From Turicibacter sp. (GTDB taxonomy: Bacteria; Bacillota; Bacilli; MOL361; Turicibacteraceae): 8,050 nt of DNA. The position numbers were made by a program, and so were the translations under genes. Positions 1-7,850 of this stretch are shown piece by piece; positions within the stretch are counted from its first letter, which is position 1, and the number at the start of each line of letters is the position of its first letter. The DNA lies in contig JAUMTV010000135.1 in NCBI GenBank assembly GCA_030531025.1, forward strand, positions 1 to 8,050. The letters are read 5' to 3'. The notes beneath the pieces were generated by a model, which did not search any database, was not told the origin of the DNA, and saw only the letters and a list, made by a program, of their open reading frames with translations.

Positions 1-84
1 CTAGCAGTTTTACTTGTAAAACAATCGACCATTGCTAGGGATTTAAAAGTTTTCCAATATGAAAAACTTATCTGGACTTATATA
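1..84 (+). repeat. Structured intergenic element, copy S
   Basis: This element lies immediately downstream of the prfA stop codon. Bases 35-84 match the reverse complement of 8001-8048, including an identical 17-base block at 68-84 (ttatctggacttatata). Upstream of that block is a hairpin: AAGTTTTC (about 47-54), loop CAATAT, then GAAAAACTT (61-69), with one bulged A. Bases 1-38 add a second fold. CTAGCA (1-6) pairs with TGCTAG (33-38) and encloses a hairpin GTTTTA-cttg-TAAAAC (7-22) and an unpaired stretch AATCGACCAT. The left end may be cut by the window. Read on the minus strand, the AT hairpin is followed by a short T tract, so it could help end the prfA transcript, but it is a weak intrinsic terminator. 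The similarity and pairing are seen directly; whether the element is mobile, a structured RNA or a protein site is unknown. Confidence 0.7.
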
Positions 85-87
85 TTA

Positions 88-1152
88 TTAGTCTTGGGCC
101 GCTAATTTACGTTTTTGTTCTTCTGTAATTAACGCTTCAATAACTGGTTCTAATTTACCTTCCATAACGCGATCTAACTGTTGGATTGTAAATCCAATAC
201 GATGGTCAGTTACACGGTTTTGTGGATAGTTGTAAGTACGGATTTTTTCAGAACGTTCACCAGTTCCGATTTTAGAACGACGTTCTTCACCTTCAGCCTC
301 TAAGCGTTCTTGTAAGATTGCATCATAAATACGAGCTTTTAATACTTTTAAGGCATTCGCTTTATTTTCGTGTTGTGATTTTCCATCCTGACATGATACA
401 ACGATTCCAGTTGGAACGTGAGTTAAACGTACCGCTGATTTAGTTGTATTTACTGATTGTCCTCCAGGACCTGATGAACAGAATGTATCAACACGAATAT
501 CATTCATGCTTACTTCTACGTCAACGTCTTCAGCCTCTGGCATAACTAATACTGTTGCTGTTGATGTATGAATACGTCCTTGAGATTCAGTTGCAGGAAC
601 ACGTTGTACACGGTGTGCACCTGACTCATACTTCATGTGTGAATAAACACTTTCACCTGAAACCATGAACTCAACTTGTGACATCCCTCCTGATTCAGAG
701 TAGTCAACGTTCATAATTTGGATTTTCCATCCTTTTATTTCAGCGTATTTTGTATACATACGGTATAAGTCTGCTGCGAAGATATTTGCCTCATCTCCAC
801 CTGCTGCTCCACGAATCTCAACGATTACGTTTTTCTCATCGTTTGGATCTTTAGGGATTAATAAAATCTCTAAACGCTCTTCTAATTCTGGAAGGCGTGG
901 TCTTAATTCTTCTAATTCCATTTCAGCCATTTCACTGATTTCTGGATCAGAATCTTTCGCCATTTCTTTTAAATCTTCAATTGAAGCTGCAATTTCTTTA
1001 TATTCAGTATACACATTAACTGTCTCTTCAAGACCACGTTGTTCTTTTGATAATTCAGTTAATTTTTTAATATCAGTAACGATTGCAGGATCAGCCATCA
1101 TTTCGTTAATTTTTTCATAACGCTCTAAGATTGCCTCTAAACGTTCAAACAT
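88..1152 (-). CDS. prfA: Peptide chain release factor 1 (RF1)
   Basis: RF1 recognises UAA and UAG in the ribosomal A site and triggers hydrolysis of peptidyl-tRNA. The 354-residue product is close to the family's usual length of about 355-360. It shows a helical N-terminal domain (1-100), a decoding domain with the RF1 tripeptide P-A-T at 186-188 that reads the second and third stop bases, and the catalytic GGQ at 230-232 within [10 protein letters not shown]. The PAT motif separates it from RF2, which carries SPF. The reading frame is open 27 codons further upstream (to 1233), but I start at MFERLEAIL because AGGAGG lies 8 bases before that ATG. The upstream extension would also run through the promoter and is unlike RF1. 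The gene has its own promoter and follows dnaB, not part of the usual Bacillus dnaC neighbourhood. The partner methylase gene prmC is not in the window. Confidence 0.97.
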   Translation of the reverse strand: MFERLEAILERYEKINEMMADPAIVTDIKKLTELSKEQRGLEETVNVYTEYKEIAASIEDLKEMAKDSDPEISEMAEMELEELRPRLPELEERLEILLIPKDPNDEKNVIVEIRGAAGGDEANIFAADLYRMYTKYAEIKGWKIQIMNVDYSESGGMSQVEFMVSGESVYSHMKYESGAHRVQRVPATESQGRIHTSTATVLVMPEAEDVDVEVSMNDIRVDTFCSSGPGGQSVNTTKSAVRLTHVPTGIVVSCQDGKSQHENKANALKVLKARIYDAILQERLEAEGEERRSKIGTGERSEKIRTYNYPQNRVTDHRIGFTIQQLDRVMEGKLEPVIEALITEEQKRKLAAQD

Positions 1153-1160
1153 AGTCGAAT

Positions 1161-1166
1161 CCTCCT
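1161..1166 (-). promoter_or_regulatory. prfA ribosome binding site
   Basis: The minus strand reads AGGAGG, a perfect Shine-Dalgarno core, 8 bases before the ATG at 1152-1150. It fixes the prfA start and rejects the longer open frame that begins at 1233. Confidence 0.9.
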
Positions 1167-1183
1167 CTAATTGTTCATTCCTT

Positions 1184-1212
1184 ATTATAATATAAGTCAA
1201 ACGTATCGTCAA
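1184..1212 (-). promoter_or_regulatory. Sigma-A type promoter of prfA
   Basis: On the minus strand TTGACG (1212-1207) and TATAAT (1189-1184) are separated by exactly 17 bases, a near-consensus housekeeping promoter. Transcription should begin near 1177, giving a leader of about 25 bases before the prfA ATG. The -35 box touches the T tract of the hairpin at 1215-1234, so the end of the dnaB message and the prfA promoter are packed together. Confidence 0.85.
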
Positions 1213-1234
1213 AATGTGTTTTATGTAAAACACA
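1211..1234 (-). terminator. Possible terminator after dnaB (AT-rich hairpin)
   Basis: TGTGTTTTA (1215-1223) and TAAAACACA (1226-1234) are perfect inverted arms separated by two bases, in practice an 8-bp stem with a 4-base loop. On the minus strand four T residues follow, about 20 bases past the dnaB stop. The stem is AT-rich and the T tract short, so termination may be partial. The palindrome could instead be an operator just upstream of the prfA -35 box. Confidence 0.5.
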
Positions 1235-1254
1235 CCTCAATCATGGATGTTTTT

Positions 1255-2616
1255 TTATACGTCTGGGATATGAGCTGACTCAGGAACATTAACCAGATTC
1301 TCAAATCGGCTAATTTCCTTTCTAAAGGCGAGCTTAACTGTTCCTACAGCTCCGCTACGGTGCTTCGCAAATATTACTTCAACGATATTATCATTTAATT
1401 CTGGATCCTTTTTATAGTAATCTTCACGATATAAGAAAGTAACGATATCGGCATCCTGCTCAATACTTCCCGATTCACGTAAGTCAGACATCATCGGACG
1501 CTTATCTTCACGGTTTTCAACTTGACGAGATAACTGTGATAAAGCAATAACCGGAATTTTCAATTCACGTGCCATCTCTTTTAACATACGTGAAATTTCA
1601 GAAACTTCTTGTTGACGATTTCCACCATTAGATTTACTACCTGATAATAACTGTAAGTAGTCAATCATCACTAAGCCAAGACCTTTTTGTTGATGAAGCT
1701 GACGGCATTTTGCTCGTAACTCTCCAACACGAATCCCTGGTGTATCATCGATATAAATTCCTAAATTACTTAAAACATCTGTTGCAATTTTTAATGAGCG
1801 CCAATCGGCTCCTTCTAAATTCCCTGTTTTTAAACGATGTGCTTCGATACGTCCTTCAGCACTGACTAAACGGGAAACAAGCTGATCGGCCCCCATCTCT
1901 AAACTAAAGATTGCAACATTGACATGATTTAGTTTGGCAACGTTTTGTGCAATATTTAAGGCAAAGGCTGTTTTCCCCATCGCTGGACGGGCAGCCACAA
2001 TAATTAAGTCATTGTTCTGAAGACCTGATGTCATATGATCAAGCGCTGTAAAACCAGTCGTTAAACCTGTTACCTCTCCAGTTGATTGAGATAAGCGCTC
2101 AACATTTTTAATAAAATCAATAATAACATTATCGATTTGTTTGAAATCAGATCCTTGATTTAATCGCGCTAAGCCTGAAAATTGTTGTTCAGCTGTATCA
2201 ATTAAATCTTGTGTCGATGTCTCTGGATCATATCCTTGCTCAATTAAACTTTGAGCTCGATTAATAATTAAACGTGAGATAGACTTTTCTAACACCATCT
2301 CTACATAGTGATCCGTATGTGCTGTCGTTGCGACGCTTTCATAAATCGTTAAGATATATTCTACTCCACCAACTTCAGCAATACGCTTATGATCTTGAAG
2401 ATATGCTGTAACAGTCGTCACATCGACTCCAATGTTTTGTTCTAATAATGTCAGCATTGTTTCATAAATAATGCGATGACGATGATGATAAAAATCATCT
2501 GGTTGTAGCTTTAGTTTGACATCCTCACACACCTTTTCATCGAGCAACATGGCCCCAAGAATCGCTTGTTCAGCATCGGTGCTATGAGGCATTTGACGAT
2601 TTGGCGACTCTAACAT
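1255..2616 (-). CDS. dnaB: Replicative DNA helicase (DnaB; DnaC in B. subtilis naming)
   Basis: This is the hexameric ATP-driven helicase that unwinds DNA ahead of the replication fork and recruits primase. Its 453 residues are normal for the family. The N-terminal helical domain covers about 1-150 (DAEQAILGAML near 14-24) and the RecA-like motor about 175-453. Visible motifs are Walker A ARPAMGKTAF (209-218), SLEM (238-241), Walker B VMIDYLQLL (316-324), ALSQLSRQVE (358-367), DLRESGSIEQDAD (378-390) and the FAKHRSG segment (417-422) expected to carry the arginine finger. The family normally has S where this Walker A has A212, a common neutral variant. The start is the only in-frame start codon after upstream stops, apart from a second ATG eight codons inside. 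No strong Shine-Dalgarno precedes either one. It lies 37 bases after rplI and is probably cotranscribed with it. Confidence 0.97.
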   Translation of the reverse strand: MLESPNRQMPHSTDAEQAILGAMLLDEKVCEDVKLKLQPDDFYHHRHRIIYETMLTLLEQNIGVDVTTVTAYLQDHKRIAEVGGVEYILTIYESVATTAHTDHYVEMVLEKSISRLIINRAQSLIEQGYDPETSTQDLIDTAEQQFSGLARLNQGSDFKQIDNVIIDFIKNVERLSQSTGEVTGLTTGFTALDHMTSGLQNNDLIIVAARPAMGKTAFALNIAQNVAKLNHVNVAIFSLEMGADQLVSRLVSAEGRIEAHRLKTGNLEGADWRSLKIATDVLSNLGIYIDDTPGIRVGELRAKCRQLHQQKGLGLVMIDYLQLLSGSKSNGGNRQQEVSEISRMLKEMARELKIPVIALSQLSRQVENREDKRPMMSDLRESGSIEQDADIVTFLYREDYYKKDPELNDNIVEVIFAKHRSGAVGTVKLAFRKEISRFENLVNVPESAHIPDV

Positions 2617-2653
2617 GGGATACCCAACTTTCTACTTTAATTATCAATACCTC

Positions 2654-3097
2654 TTATTTTTCTTTGATTTGAACTGAGATTGTTGCAACAACTTCTGGAT
2701 GTAAATGAATTGGAATACGAGCCATACCAAGTCCACGAATTGGCTCTTCTAATTCCATTTTACGTTTATCTAACTTGATTCCGAATTGTTTTTCAAACTC
2801 TTCAACAATTGCTTTTGTACTTACTGAACCGAATACACGTCCATTATCTCCAGCTTTTACTTTAACAACTACTGTTTTTTGTTCTAATTCTGTTTTTAAC
2901 TTTTTCGCTTCTTCTAAGCGTAATTCTGCTTGTTTTGCTTCTTCCGCTTGTTGAACTTTTAATTTATTCATATTTGCTGGAGTCGCATCCATTGCTTTTT
3001 TCTGTTTAATTAAGAAATTTGCAAACCCATTTGGGAAATCTTTAACTTCTCCTTTTTTACCTTTACCTTTAACATCTTCTAACATAATTACTTTCAT
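2654..3097 (-). CDS. rplI: 50S ribosomal protein L9 (bL9)
   Basis: L9 binds 23S rRNA near the base of the L1 stalk and projects a long helix away from the ribosome, helping limit frameshifting. The 147 residues are typical of the family. The N-terminal RNA-binding domain (1-40) has [19 protein letters not shown] followed by the NGFANFLI segment, which differs slightly from the usual GYARNFLIP signature. A charged connecting helix runs about 41-75, rich in A, E, K and Q. The C-terminal RNA-binding domain runs 76-147 and contains [13 protein letters not shown] (85-97). The ATG overlaps the gdpP stop as ATGA, so the two genes are probably translationally coupled. This gdpP-rplI-dnaB order is the conserved Bacillota arrangement. 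Confidence 0.97.
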   Translation of the reverse strand: MKVIMLEDVKGKGKKGEVKDFPNGFANFLIKQKKAMDATPANMNKLKVQQAEEAKQAELRLEEAKKLKTELEQKTVVVKVKAGDNGRVFGSVSTKAIVEEFEKQFGIKLDKRKMELEEPIRGLGMARIPIHLHPEVVATISVQIKEK

Positions 3098-5079
3098 TGA
3101 GATTCACCACTTTCTTCTAATTCTTTTACAATAACTTCTTTTAGTTGTAAGACCGCATCTTGCGTACTGTTACTACGCATTTGTGTTGCTGCATTATTTA
3201 AATGCCCACCACCACCAAGTTGTTCCATCAATAGCTGAACATTGACATCACCAAGTGAACGAGCACTAATCCCAATGTGTTGTTCATCAATACGTGAAAT
3301 AACGAATGATGCTTTAATATTTTGAACATTTAATAATTCATCAGCAGTTTGAGCAATCTGAACTTTTTCAAGTACCATATCATCATCAGCAGATGCAATA
3401 ATAAATTCATCTTTGAAGATTTCTGCTCGTTCAATTAAATGAGCTTTACTATAATAATTTTCAAGCGGCGTTCTTAAAAGCTGTTGAACTAGCTTCTCTT
3501 CTGCCCCTTTTTGCTTTAAAATAGCGGCTGTCTCATACGTTCGTCTTCCTGTATGGTACGAGAATCGACGCGTATCAACAATAATCCCCGCTAACATAAT
3601 CGACGCCTCAAGAGGTGTCATTTTAATTTTTTGTGAATAATAATCAAACATATCCACAACTAATTCGACAGTTGATGAAGCATATGGTTCAGCAAATGAC
3701 AGAACTGAATCGATGACATTTACACCGCGTCGATGATGATCAAAAACTGCCACTTTTTTAGCACGTGGTAATAAAGCTGGCTCAATGACCATTTTTGGAT
3801 CTTGTGTGTCTGCTACTACTAACAGCGTATTTTTAGTCATCAATTCAATAGCCATTTCACTCGAGATAAAGTATTGCTTTAATTTATCATCTTTTAAAAT
3901 CGCATCGACGAAGTTTTTCGCCGTTTTATCTAACTCTTCTTGTTTTAAAACAATATAAGCTTCCTTCTTTGATGCAAGCCCCATACGAAGTAATCCGATA
4001 CTTGCTCCAATCGCATCCACATCTGGATAACGGTGACCCATAATAATAACGCGCTCACTATCTCGAACTAAACGCTCATAAGCTTGTGCATTGACACGAG
4101 CACGGACACGATTTCTTTTTTCAACAGGATTCGTTTTTCCTCCATAAAATAAAAACTTATCGTCACTTGCAATCTTAACAGCTACTTGATCTCCACCACG
4201 ACTTAATGCTAAATCTAGCATATAATTCGCACGCTGACCGAGTTCAGAAAAACTATCATAACCAGTTGCTAATCCGATACTGATCGTTAACATAATGTCT
4301 CGCTCTTTAGCTGCCTCGCGCACCTTATCAATGATTGTAAATTTTGTTTCACGAAGTTGTTGTAAGACTTCATGTGGCATCATTAAAATAAAGCGATCAT
4401 TTGCCGTTGTTCGAATATAGATTTGATGTTGATCCGCCCATTGCATAATAATTGAGACAATCTTACCGTAAAATTCACTTTTTTCTTGTTCATTTAAATT
4501 ATGAAAGACTTCATCGTAATTATCTATGACTAAGACTCCAACAACTGGCTGTTCATTTAAATATTTTCGTGATAATTCTGTATATTCCGTATAATCCGTA
4601 AAGTACATTAAGCGCTCATCTTTTTTATGCAACACTTGATAAGTTTTTGTATCAAGATGAATTTTAAATACTTCTTCATCGCCTAATGACCGGTTATAAA
4701 GCTGTTCATTTAATTCTTTTAATGGTTTATCATGTAAGTCCTGATTAAAAATACGTTTTAAACATCCATTAAACCAAACGACTTCACTATCCTCATCATA
4801 AAGTAAAATCCCTAATGGTAATTGATTAAATGCTGTTTCCCCCGCATGTTTGACACGATACGTTATCGATTCAACCTTTTTTAACGTATCTGCTTTATAT
4901 CGAAAATAAGAATTAACACGATAGATAGCATCTCCTACAAAGTATAAGAAGATGATTAAAGAAATAACATCTGATTGGATATAGGCATAAATCCCTGTCA
5001 CCACAATAAATATCGCTGAAACAGCAATATACCCTAAATATTGTTGATACTCCTCTAACCAGTTCCTAATCTTTTTCAT
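3094..5079 (-). CDS. gdpP: Membrane-bound c-di-AMP phosphodiesterase (GdpP/YybT, DHH-DHHA1)
   Basis: GdpP family enzymes hydrolyse the second messenger c-di-AMP to pApA. This controls potassium and osmotic balance, cell-wall stress responses and beta-lactam tolerance. The 661-residue protein has two membrane helices (about 14-34 and 37-58), a degenerate PAS region (about 75-160) and a degenerate GGDEF domain (about 175-305). The GGDEF signature position reads ANDRF, so cyclase activity is not expected. The catalytic DHH domain shows [10 protein letters not shown] (347-356; H349, D353, D355), D424, DHH at 447-449 and D502. The DHHA1 domain has GGGGH at 622-626. All metal-binding residues expected of the family are present, so the enzyme should be active. 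I prefer the ATG at 5079 because AGGTGG lies 5 bases before it; a GTG three codons upstream would sit too close to AAAGG. The gene starts 19 bases after yybS ends and overlaps rplI by 4 bases. Confidence 0.96.
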   Translation of the reverse strand: MKKIRNWLEEYQQYLGYIAVSAIFIVVTGIYAYIQSDVISLIIFLYFVGDAIYRVNSYFRYKADTLKKVESITYRVKHAGETAFNQLPLGILLYDEDSEVVWFNGCLKRIFNQDLHDKPLKELNEQLYNRSLGDEEVFKIHLDTKTYQVLHKKDERLMYFTDYTEYTELSRKYLNEQPVVGVLVIDNYDEVFHNLNEQEKSEFYGKIVSIIMQWADQHQIYIRTTANDRFILMMPHEVLQQLRETKFTIIDKVREAAKERDIMLTISIGLATGYDSFSELGQRANYMLDLALSRGGDQVAVKIASDDKFLFYGGKTNPVEKRNRVRARVNAQAYERLVRDSERVIIMGHRYPDVDAIGASIGLLRMGLASKKEAYIVLKQEELDKTAKNFVDAILKDDKLKQYFISSEMAIELMTKNTLLVVADTQDPKMVIEPALLPRAKKVAVFDHHRRGVNVIDSVLSFAEPYASSTVELVVDMFDYYSQKIKMTPLEASIMLAGIIVDTRRFSYHTGRRTYETAAILKQKGAEEKLVQQLLRTPLENYYSKAHLIERAEIFKDEFIIASADDDMVLEKVQIAQTADELLNVQNIKASFVISRIDEQHIGISARSLGDVNVQLLMEQLGGGGHLNNAATQMRSNSTQDAVLQLKEVIVKELEESGESQ

Positions 5080-5084
5080 TCCTA

Positions 5085-5090
5085 CCACCT
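5085..5090 (-). promoter_or_regulatory. gdpP ribosome binding site
   Basis: The minus strand reads AGGTGG 5 bases before the ATG at 5079-5077. It supports that start over the in-frame GTG at 5088-5086, which overlaps this site. Confidence 0.7.
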
Positions 5091-5098
5091 ACCTTTCA

Positions 5099-6013
5099 CT
5101 ATGACCTTTTTACAGCAAAGCGTTCACGATAATCAAACAATGCATCTGTGACCCCGAGAACTGAGATGAACATTGATAAGCTAGACATTAACGCAAAGAT
5201 AATCACAAAGATTCCAAACCCCTTTTGGTTACGCGATTTAAAATACGCCATTGCCACAATAAGCCCTTGTACTAAGAATAACGTATTTAAAAGCATAATA
5301 ATATTGATTAAAATGACATTTATTGTGTGATTTGAAATGAACAGGCTCATCAACTGACTACCTAGGTAAATAACTGCTAACGTCGCACCTAACTGGAATT
5401 TTTGAATATTTCCACTGCTTGGTAGTTCATAATTCATACGTTTAAGAATAAACATTGCTAGCTTATCACTTAAAAATGCCCATAATAACCCTATTAATAG
5501 AAGCAATGTTGGTAATAGTGTGGTGAACATTGACATCATCGACTGCTCCATCGTTGTCAACATAGCAAGACTAGCTTCCGGTAATACCGACATCGATTGC
5601 ATTTCAGCAAACACTTCTTGAATGATTTGTATCATTGACTCTTGAAGACTTATTCCACTTACTACGTAAATCATTAGTGGATACGCAATAATTGAGACGA
5701 TTGCCGCATTTAAAAGACGTTGCCAATAAGGCCACTTTTTCAAAATCCCAATCCCGATAATTGCTCCCATGACACCGTAATTTAATGTAGTCACTAATCC
5801 ATAAACAGATCCTAGCAACCCAGTTCCAATGAAGCATCCAATTAATAACCAAATCATATCACTTAACTTATCTGTCATGACTGAGTAAATAATTAATGGG
5901 ATAGGTAATAACATCGACATGATTGTCGGTAAGACTCCAATGTAATATAAAACAAAAAAGACCATATAAATGGCTAGCATAATTGCCGCATTAACAAGCG
6001 ACCTCGTCTTCAT
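5099..6013 (-). CDS. yybS: YybS-like multi-pass membrane protein (DUF2232)
   Basis: The 304-residue product is strongly hydrophobic. I see about seven to eight likely membrane segments near 8-27, 29-46, 52-73, 76-92, 102-121, 164-184, 207-226, 232-256 and 266-288, some of which may be paired or re-entrant. A central hydrophilic, methionine-rich loop lies at about 122-162. I assign it to the YybS/DUF2232 family from its membrane topology, length and position directly upstream of gdpP, the arrangement in B. subtilis. Some members of this family resemble substrate-binding S components of ECF-type transporters, but no substrate can be read here. Its exact function is unknown. The start ATG has AAAGGGGG 8 bases upstream and a promoter just beyond. 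It is the first gene of the gdpP-rplI-dnaB unit. Confidence 0.85.
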   Translation of the reverse strand: MKTRSLVNAAIMLAIYMVFFVLYYIGVLPTIMSMLLPIPLIIYSVMTDKLSDMIWLLIGCFIGTGLLGSVYGLVTTLNYGVMGAIIGIGILKKWPYWQRLLNAAIVSIIAYPLMIYVVSGISLQESMIQIIQEVFAEMQSMSVLPEASLAMLTTMEQSMMSMFTTLLPTLLLLIGLLWAFLSDKLAMFILKRMNYELPSSGNIQKFQLGATLAVIYLGSQLMSLFISNHTINVILINIIMLLNTLFLVQGLIVAMAYFKSRNQKGFGIFVIIFALMSSLSMFISVLGVTDALFDYRERFAVKRS

Positions 6014-6021
6014 CTAAAAGA

Positions 6022-6029
6022 CCCCCTTT
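6022..6029 (-). promoter_or_regulatory. yybS ribosome binding site
   Basis: The minus strand reads AAAGGGGG with 8 bases to the yybS ATG at 6013-6011. It is a strong site that supports this start. Confidence 0.8.
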
Positions 6030-6051
6030 ACAAATGCCGATTAACGTCTCT

Positions 6052-6060
6052 ATTATACCA
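6052..6060 (-). promoter_or_regulatory. Extended -10 promoter of the yybS-gdpP-rplI-dnaB unit
   Basis: The minus strand carries TGGTATAAT, a consensus -10 box (6057-6052) with the TGn extension, about 39 bases before the yybS ATG. No good -35 box lies at 16-18 bases, only an AT-rich stretch ending near 6080, which fits an extended -10 promoter. Transcription should start near 6045. Confidence 0.7.
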
Positions 6061-6094
6061 CAATTTCAAGAAGAATATATATCGTCTTCACTAC

Positions 6095-6120
6095 AGCAAA
6101 AAGGGTTTTAAAAATTTGCT
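6095..6120. other. Small inverted repeat upstream of the yybS promoter
   Basis: AGCAAA (6095-6100) and TTTGCT (6115-6120) are perfect 6-base arms. On the plus strand a T-rich stretch (6124-6131) follows, so it could be a weak plus-strand terminator. The stem has only two GC pairs, so an operator-like site or chance are equally possible. Confidence 0.3.
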
Positions 6121-6184
6121 TATCTTTTTTTACTAACTATTCCTTTTGCTCATTCAAAAAAGATTCATCTGAATAAACTATTAT

Positions 6185-6310
6185 TGAAATGAGGGTTCGA
6201 TAAACAAATCTTCATTTCACCTGTTAGAGTTAAAAGCAAAAATAAAAACAAAAATCACTGACTAAACTTCATACAGCAATCACCAAATAAAATCTCCTAA
6301 CATCTAACAG
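6185..6310. repeat. Two adjacent inverted repeats at the left border of the G-poor block
   Basis: TGAAATGA (6185-6192) pairs with TCATTTCA (6212-6219), and CTGTTAGA (6221-6228) pairs with TCTAACAG (6303-6310). Both arms are 8 of 8. They sit where normal base composition gives way to the G-depleted block, so they may mark its edge or form RNA stems. The second has a 74-base loop, so in vivo folding is uncertain. Confidence 0.4.
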
Positions 6311-7098
6311 TTTCTTGGTCAAACACTCAGACATATTTCCACAACAAAATAACAATCCTCCATCTAACTTTTTTCTATCATTATCTCTTTATCTCATAAA
6401 CTATCCATATGACATCATTAACTTAACATTCCTCCATTTAGACATCCTCAATCATTTATCTCTCCAATTTGCTTTAACATATATTTGTTTGATCAAAACA
6501 TCTGAATATTTGAAGCCTAACACATATTTTCTTTATTATAGCCTAATTCCTACTACACTAAACACCACATATAAATACTAAACTATCATTCTCACTTCAG
6601 TAATCAGTACACATTTACAACAATCTATATACCTTTATTGGAATACTCGCCACAATAGTCATACATTATTAAATTAACTATCACTTACCTAAAATTTATA
6701 CTCTACTTTCTCTATATAACGCACTATTCCAACTAACATAACTTTAATTCACGAAATCACATATATAGCACATCATTTCCATACATTCATCATTAAACAC
6801 TTACTATCCTTACTACACTAACTACAATCTATCTCCCACAATAAAAAACTTCCCACTACACTAACATCTCTTATATTTTATACCCATCTCATCCTCACAC
6901 TAATTTATACATTTAACATACAAACTTCTATTCCCGAAACACCCCTTACACCACACCTACAACTTTATATCCTACATCCCCATCCATCCTTACACTAAAG
7001 TTTCTTCCACATTCATTACATCCTTTAATAACACAAACATACTTTTATCCTCATCACACTTTTACATCATACTTCCAACATAATCTCCACAACACACC

Positions 7099-7562
7099 CA
7101 TCAGCATAATATTTATTCTTAAATCTCTAGCAAACTTCTTATATTCCTCCTACAACAATCGTAATTCTAACATCCCATCACCCCTACATTAACTATCGTT
7201 AGATACCTTGCACATTTCTCATACTATTGTTCCACACTCTCATCTTTATACCAATCATTCTAAAATCCCTTATATAACTCATCTACTATACTGACAACGC
7301 TCATATTCTGAACAAACTCCCATCCTTATACTAGCCATCTTAAATTTTTTGCAGAATTCCCACCACATACCTACAACCATCGTACCTATAACAGCCCACC
7401 TATCCTTGTATCAATCACCCTTATACTCCTTACACACTTCCCAATAGCATATCTACAGCACACATACTCCAAACAAAATACGATCCTTATCTCAATCCCC
7501 CCTTATATTCCTGACACATTTCTTAACAGATTCATAATAATCATCCATCACTGCAGCAATCA
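7099..7562. repeat. Degenerate tandem repeat of about 80 bp, about six units
   Basis: Three anchors recur in register. ATCYTTRTA-like words begin at 7242, 7322, 7402 and 7483. CCTTRCACAYTTC-like words begin at 7126, 7206, 7268, 7347, 7428 and 7510. CTACARCA-like words begin at 7150, 7220, 7291, 7371, 7453 and 7533. Spacing is 79-82 bases, except for one unit shortened to about 70 (7171-7240). Units have diverged by many substitutions of several kinds, with C/T changes prominent, yet all stay poor in G. Weaker matches further left (near 6808, 6944, 6988 and 7049) suggest the array once extended over more of the block. Confidence 0.65.
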
Positions 7563-7844
7563 TTTTTAAACCCTACTATACTACGTCTATCATTCATTCT
7601 CACATCCCAACCTCCATCCACATACACTACAATTCCTCATCCAACTCTCTATCACTATAATTCCAATACTTCATCATCACTTCGATACAGCAAACATGAA
7701 CTAAGCAAAACTATAATATCAAATCATACTTTCTAACCTTAATAGCACTATCCATATCAGAATCTCAGCTAAGCACATACTTCTTTAATCAGTATACCCT
7801 TTTACTAATTGTAGAAATAACTCTATCCCTAGCACTAATCTCTC

Positions 7845-7850
7845 ATTATA
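7845..7850 (-). promoter_or_regulatory. Candidate minus-strand -10 box in the G-poor block
   Basis: The minus strand reads TATAAT after TTTTTGCGCA. No convincing -35 box or TGn extension is present. If used, it would drive a C-poor RNA of up to 1.6-1.8 kb towards yybS. A second weak candidate, TATACT, lies at 7791-7796. Confidence 0.25.

Larger units (their letters stand above)
6086..7696 (-). repeat. Dispersed short motif around TACAGCAA (five sites)
   Basis: Related plus-strand words occur at 6086-6102, 6267-6282, 7546-7562 and 7680-7696, with a shorter match (CTACAGCACA) at 7453-7462. The approximate consensus is CTTCACTACAGCAAWCA; on the minus strand it reads TGATTGCTGTAGTGAAG. One copy lies about 30 bases upstream of the yybS -10 box and the others lie in the G-poor block. 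The G inside CAGCA is kept where G is otherwise rare. It may be a protein site, part of the tandem repeat, or partly chance. Confidence 0.4.

Noticed and set aside
1153..1233. 27-codon N-terminal extension of prfA
   Set aside because: It covers the prfA promoter and hairpin, lacks similarity to RF1, and the internal ATG has a perfect AGGAGG.
5148..5330. Plus-strand open frame antisense to yybS
   Set aside because: It lies wholly within yybS, which has strong membrane-protein coding character; there is no start signal or recognisable product.
5604..5852. Second minus-strand frame inside yybS
   Set aside because: It is an out-of-frame shadow of yybS with no ribosome binding site.
6191..6204. 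tRNA T-loop-like GGGTTCGATAAAC
   Set aside because: The flanking bases cannot form a T stem and no acceptor, D or anticodon arms are nearby.
6315..6581. Plus-strand open frame of 88 codons in the G-poor block
   Set aside because: It starts with TTG, has no Shine-Dalgarno, matches no family I know, and is expected because two of three stop codons contain G, which is nearly absent here.
7099..7562. CRISPR array or degenerate tRNA array
   Set aside because: Units are diverged along their whole length with no constant repeat and variable spacer pattern, and no cloverleaf can be drawn.
7825..7833. A third copy of the S/E element (shared GCTAGGGAT on the minus strand)
   Set aside because: Only nine bases match copy S; the hairpin and the 17-base conserved block are missing, so chance is likely.
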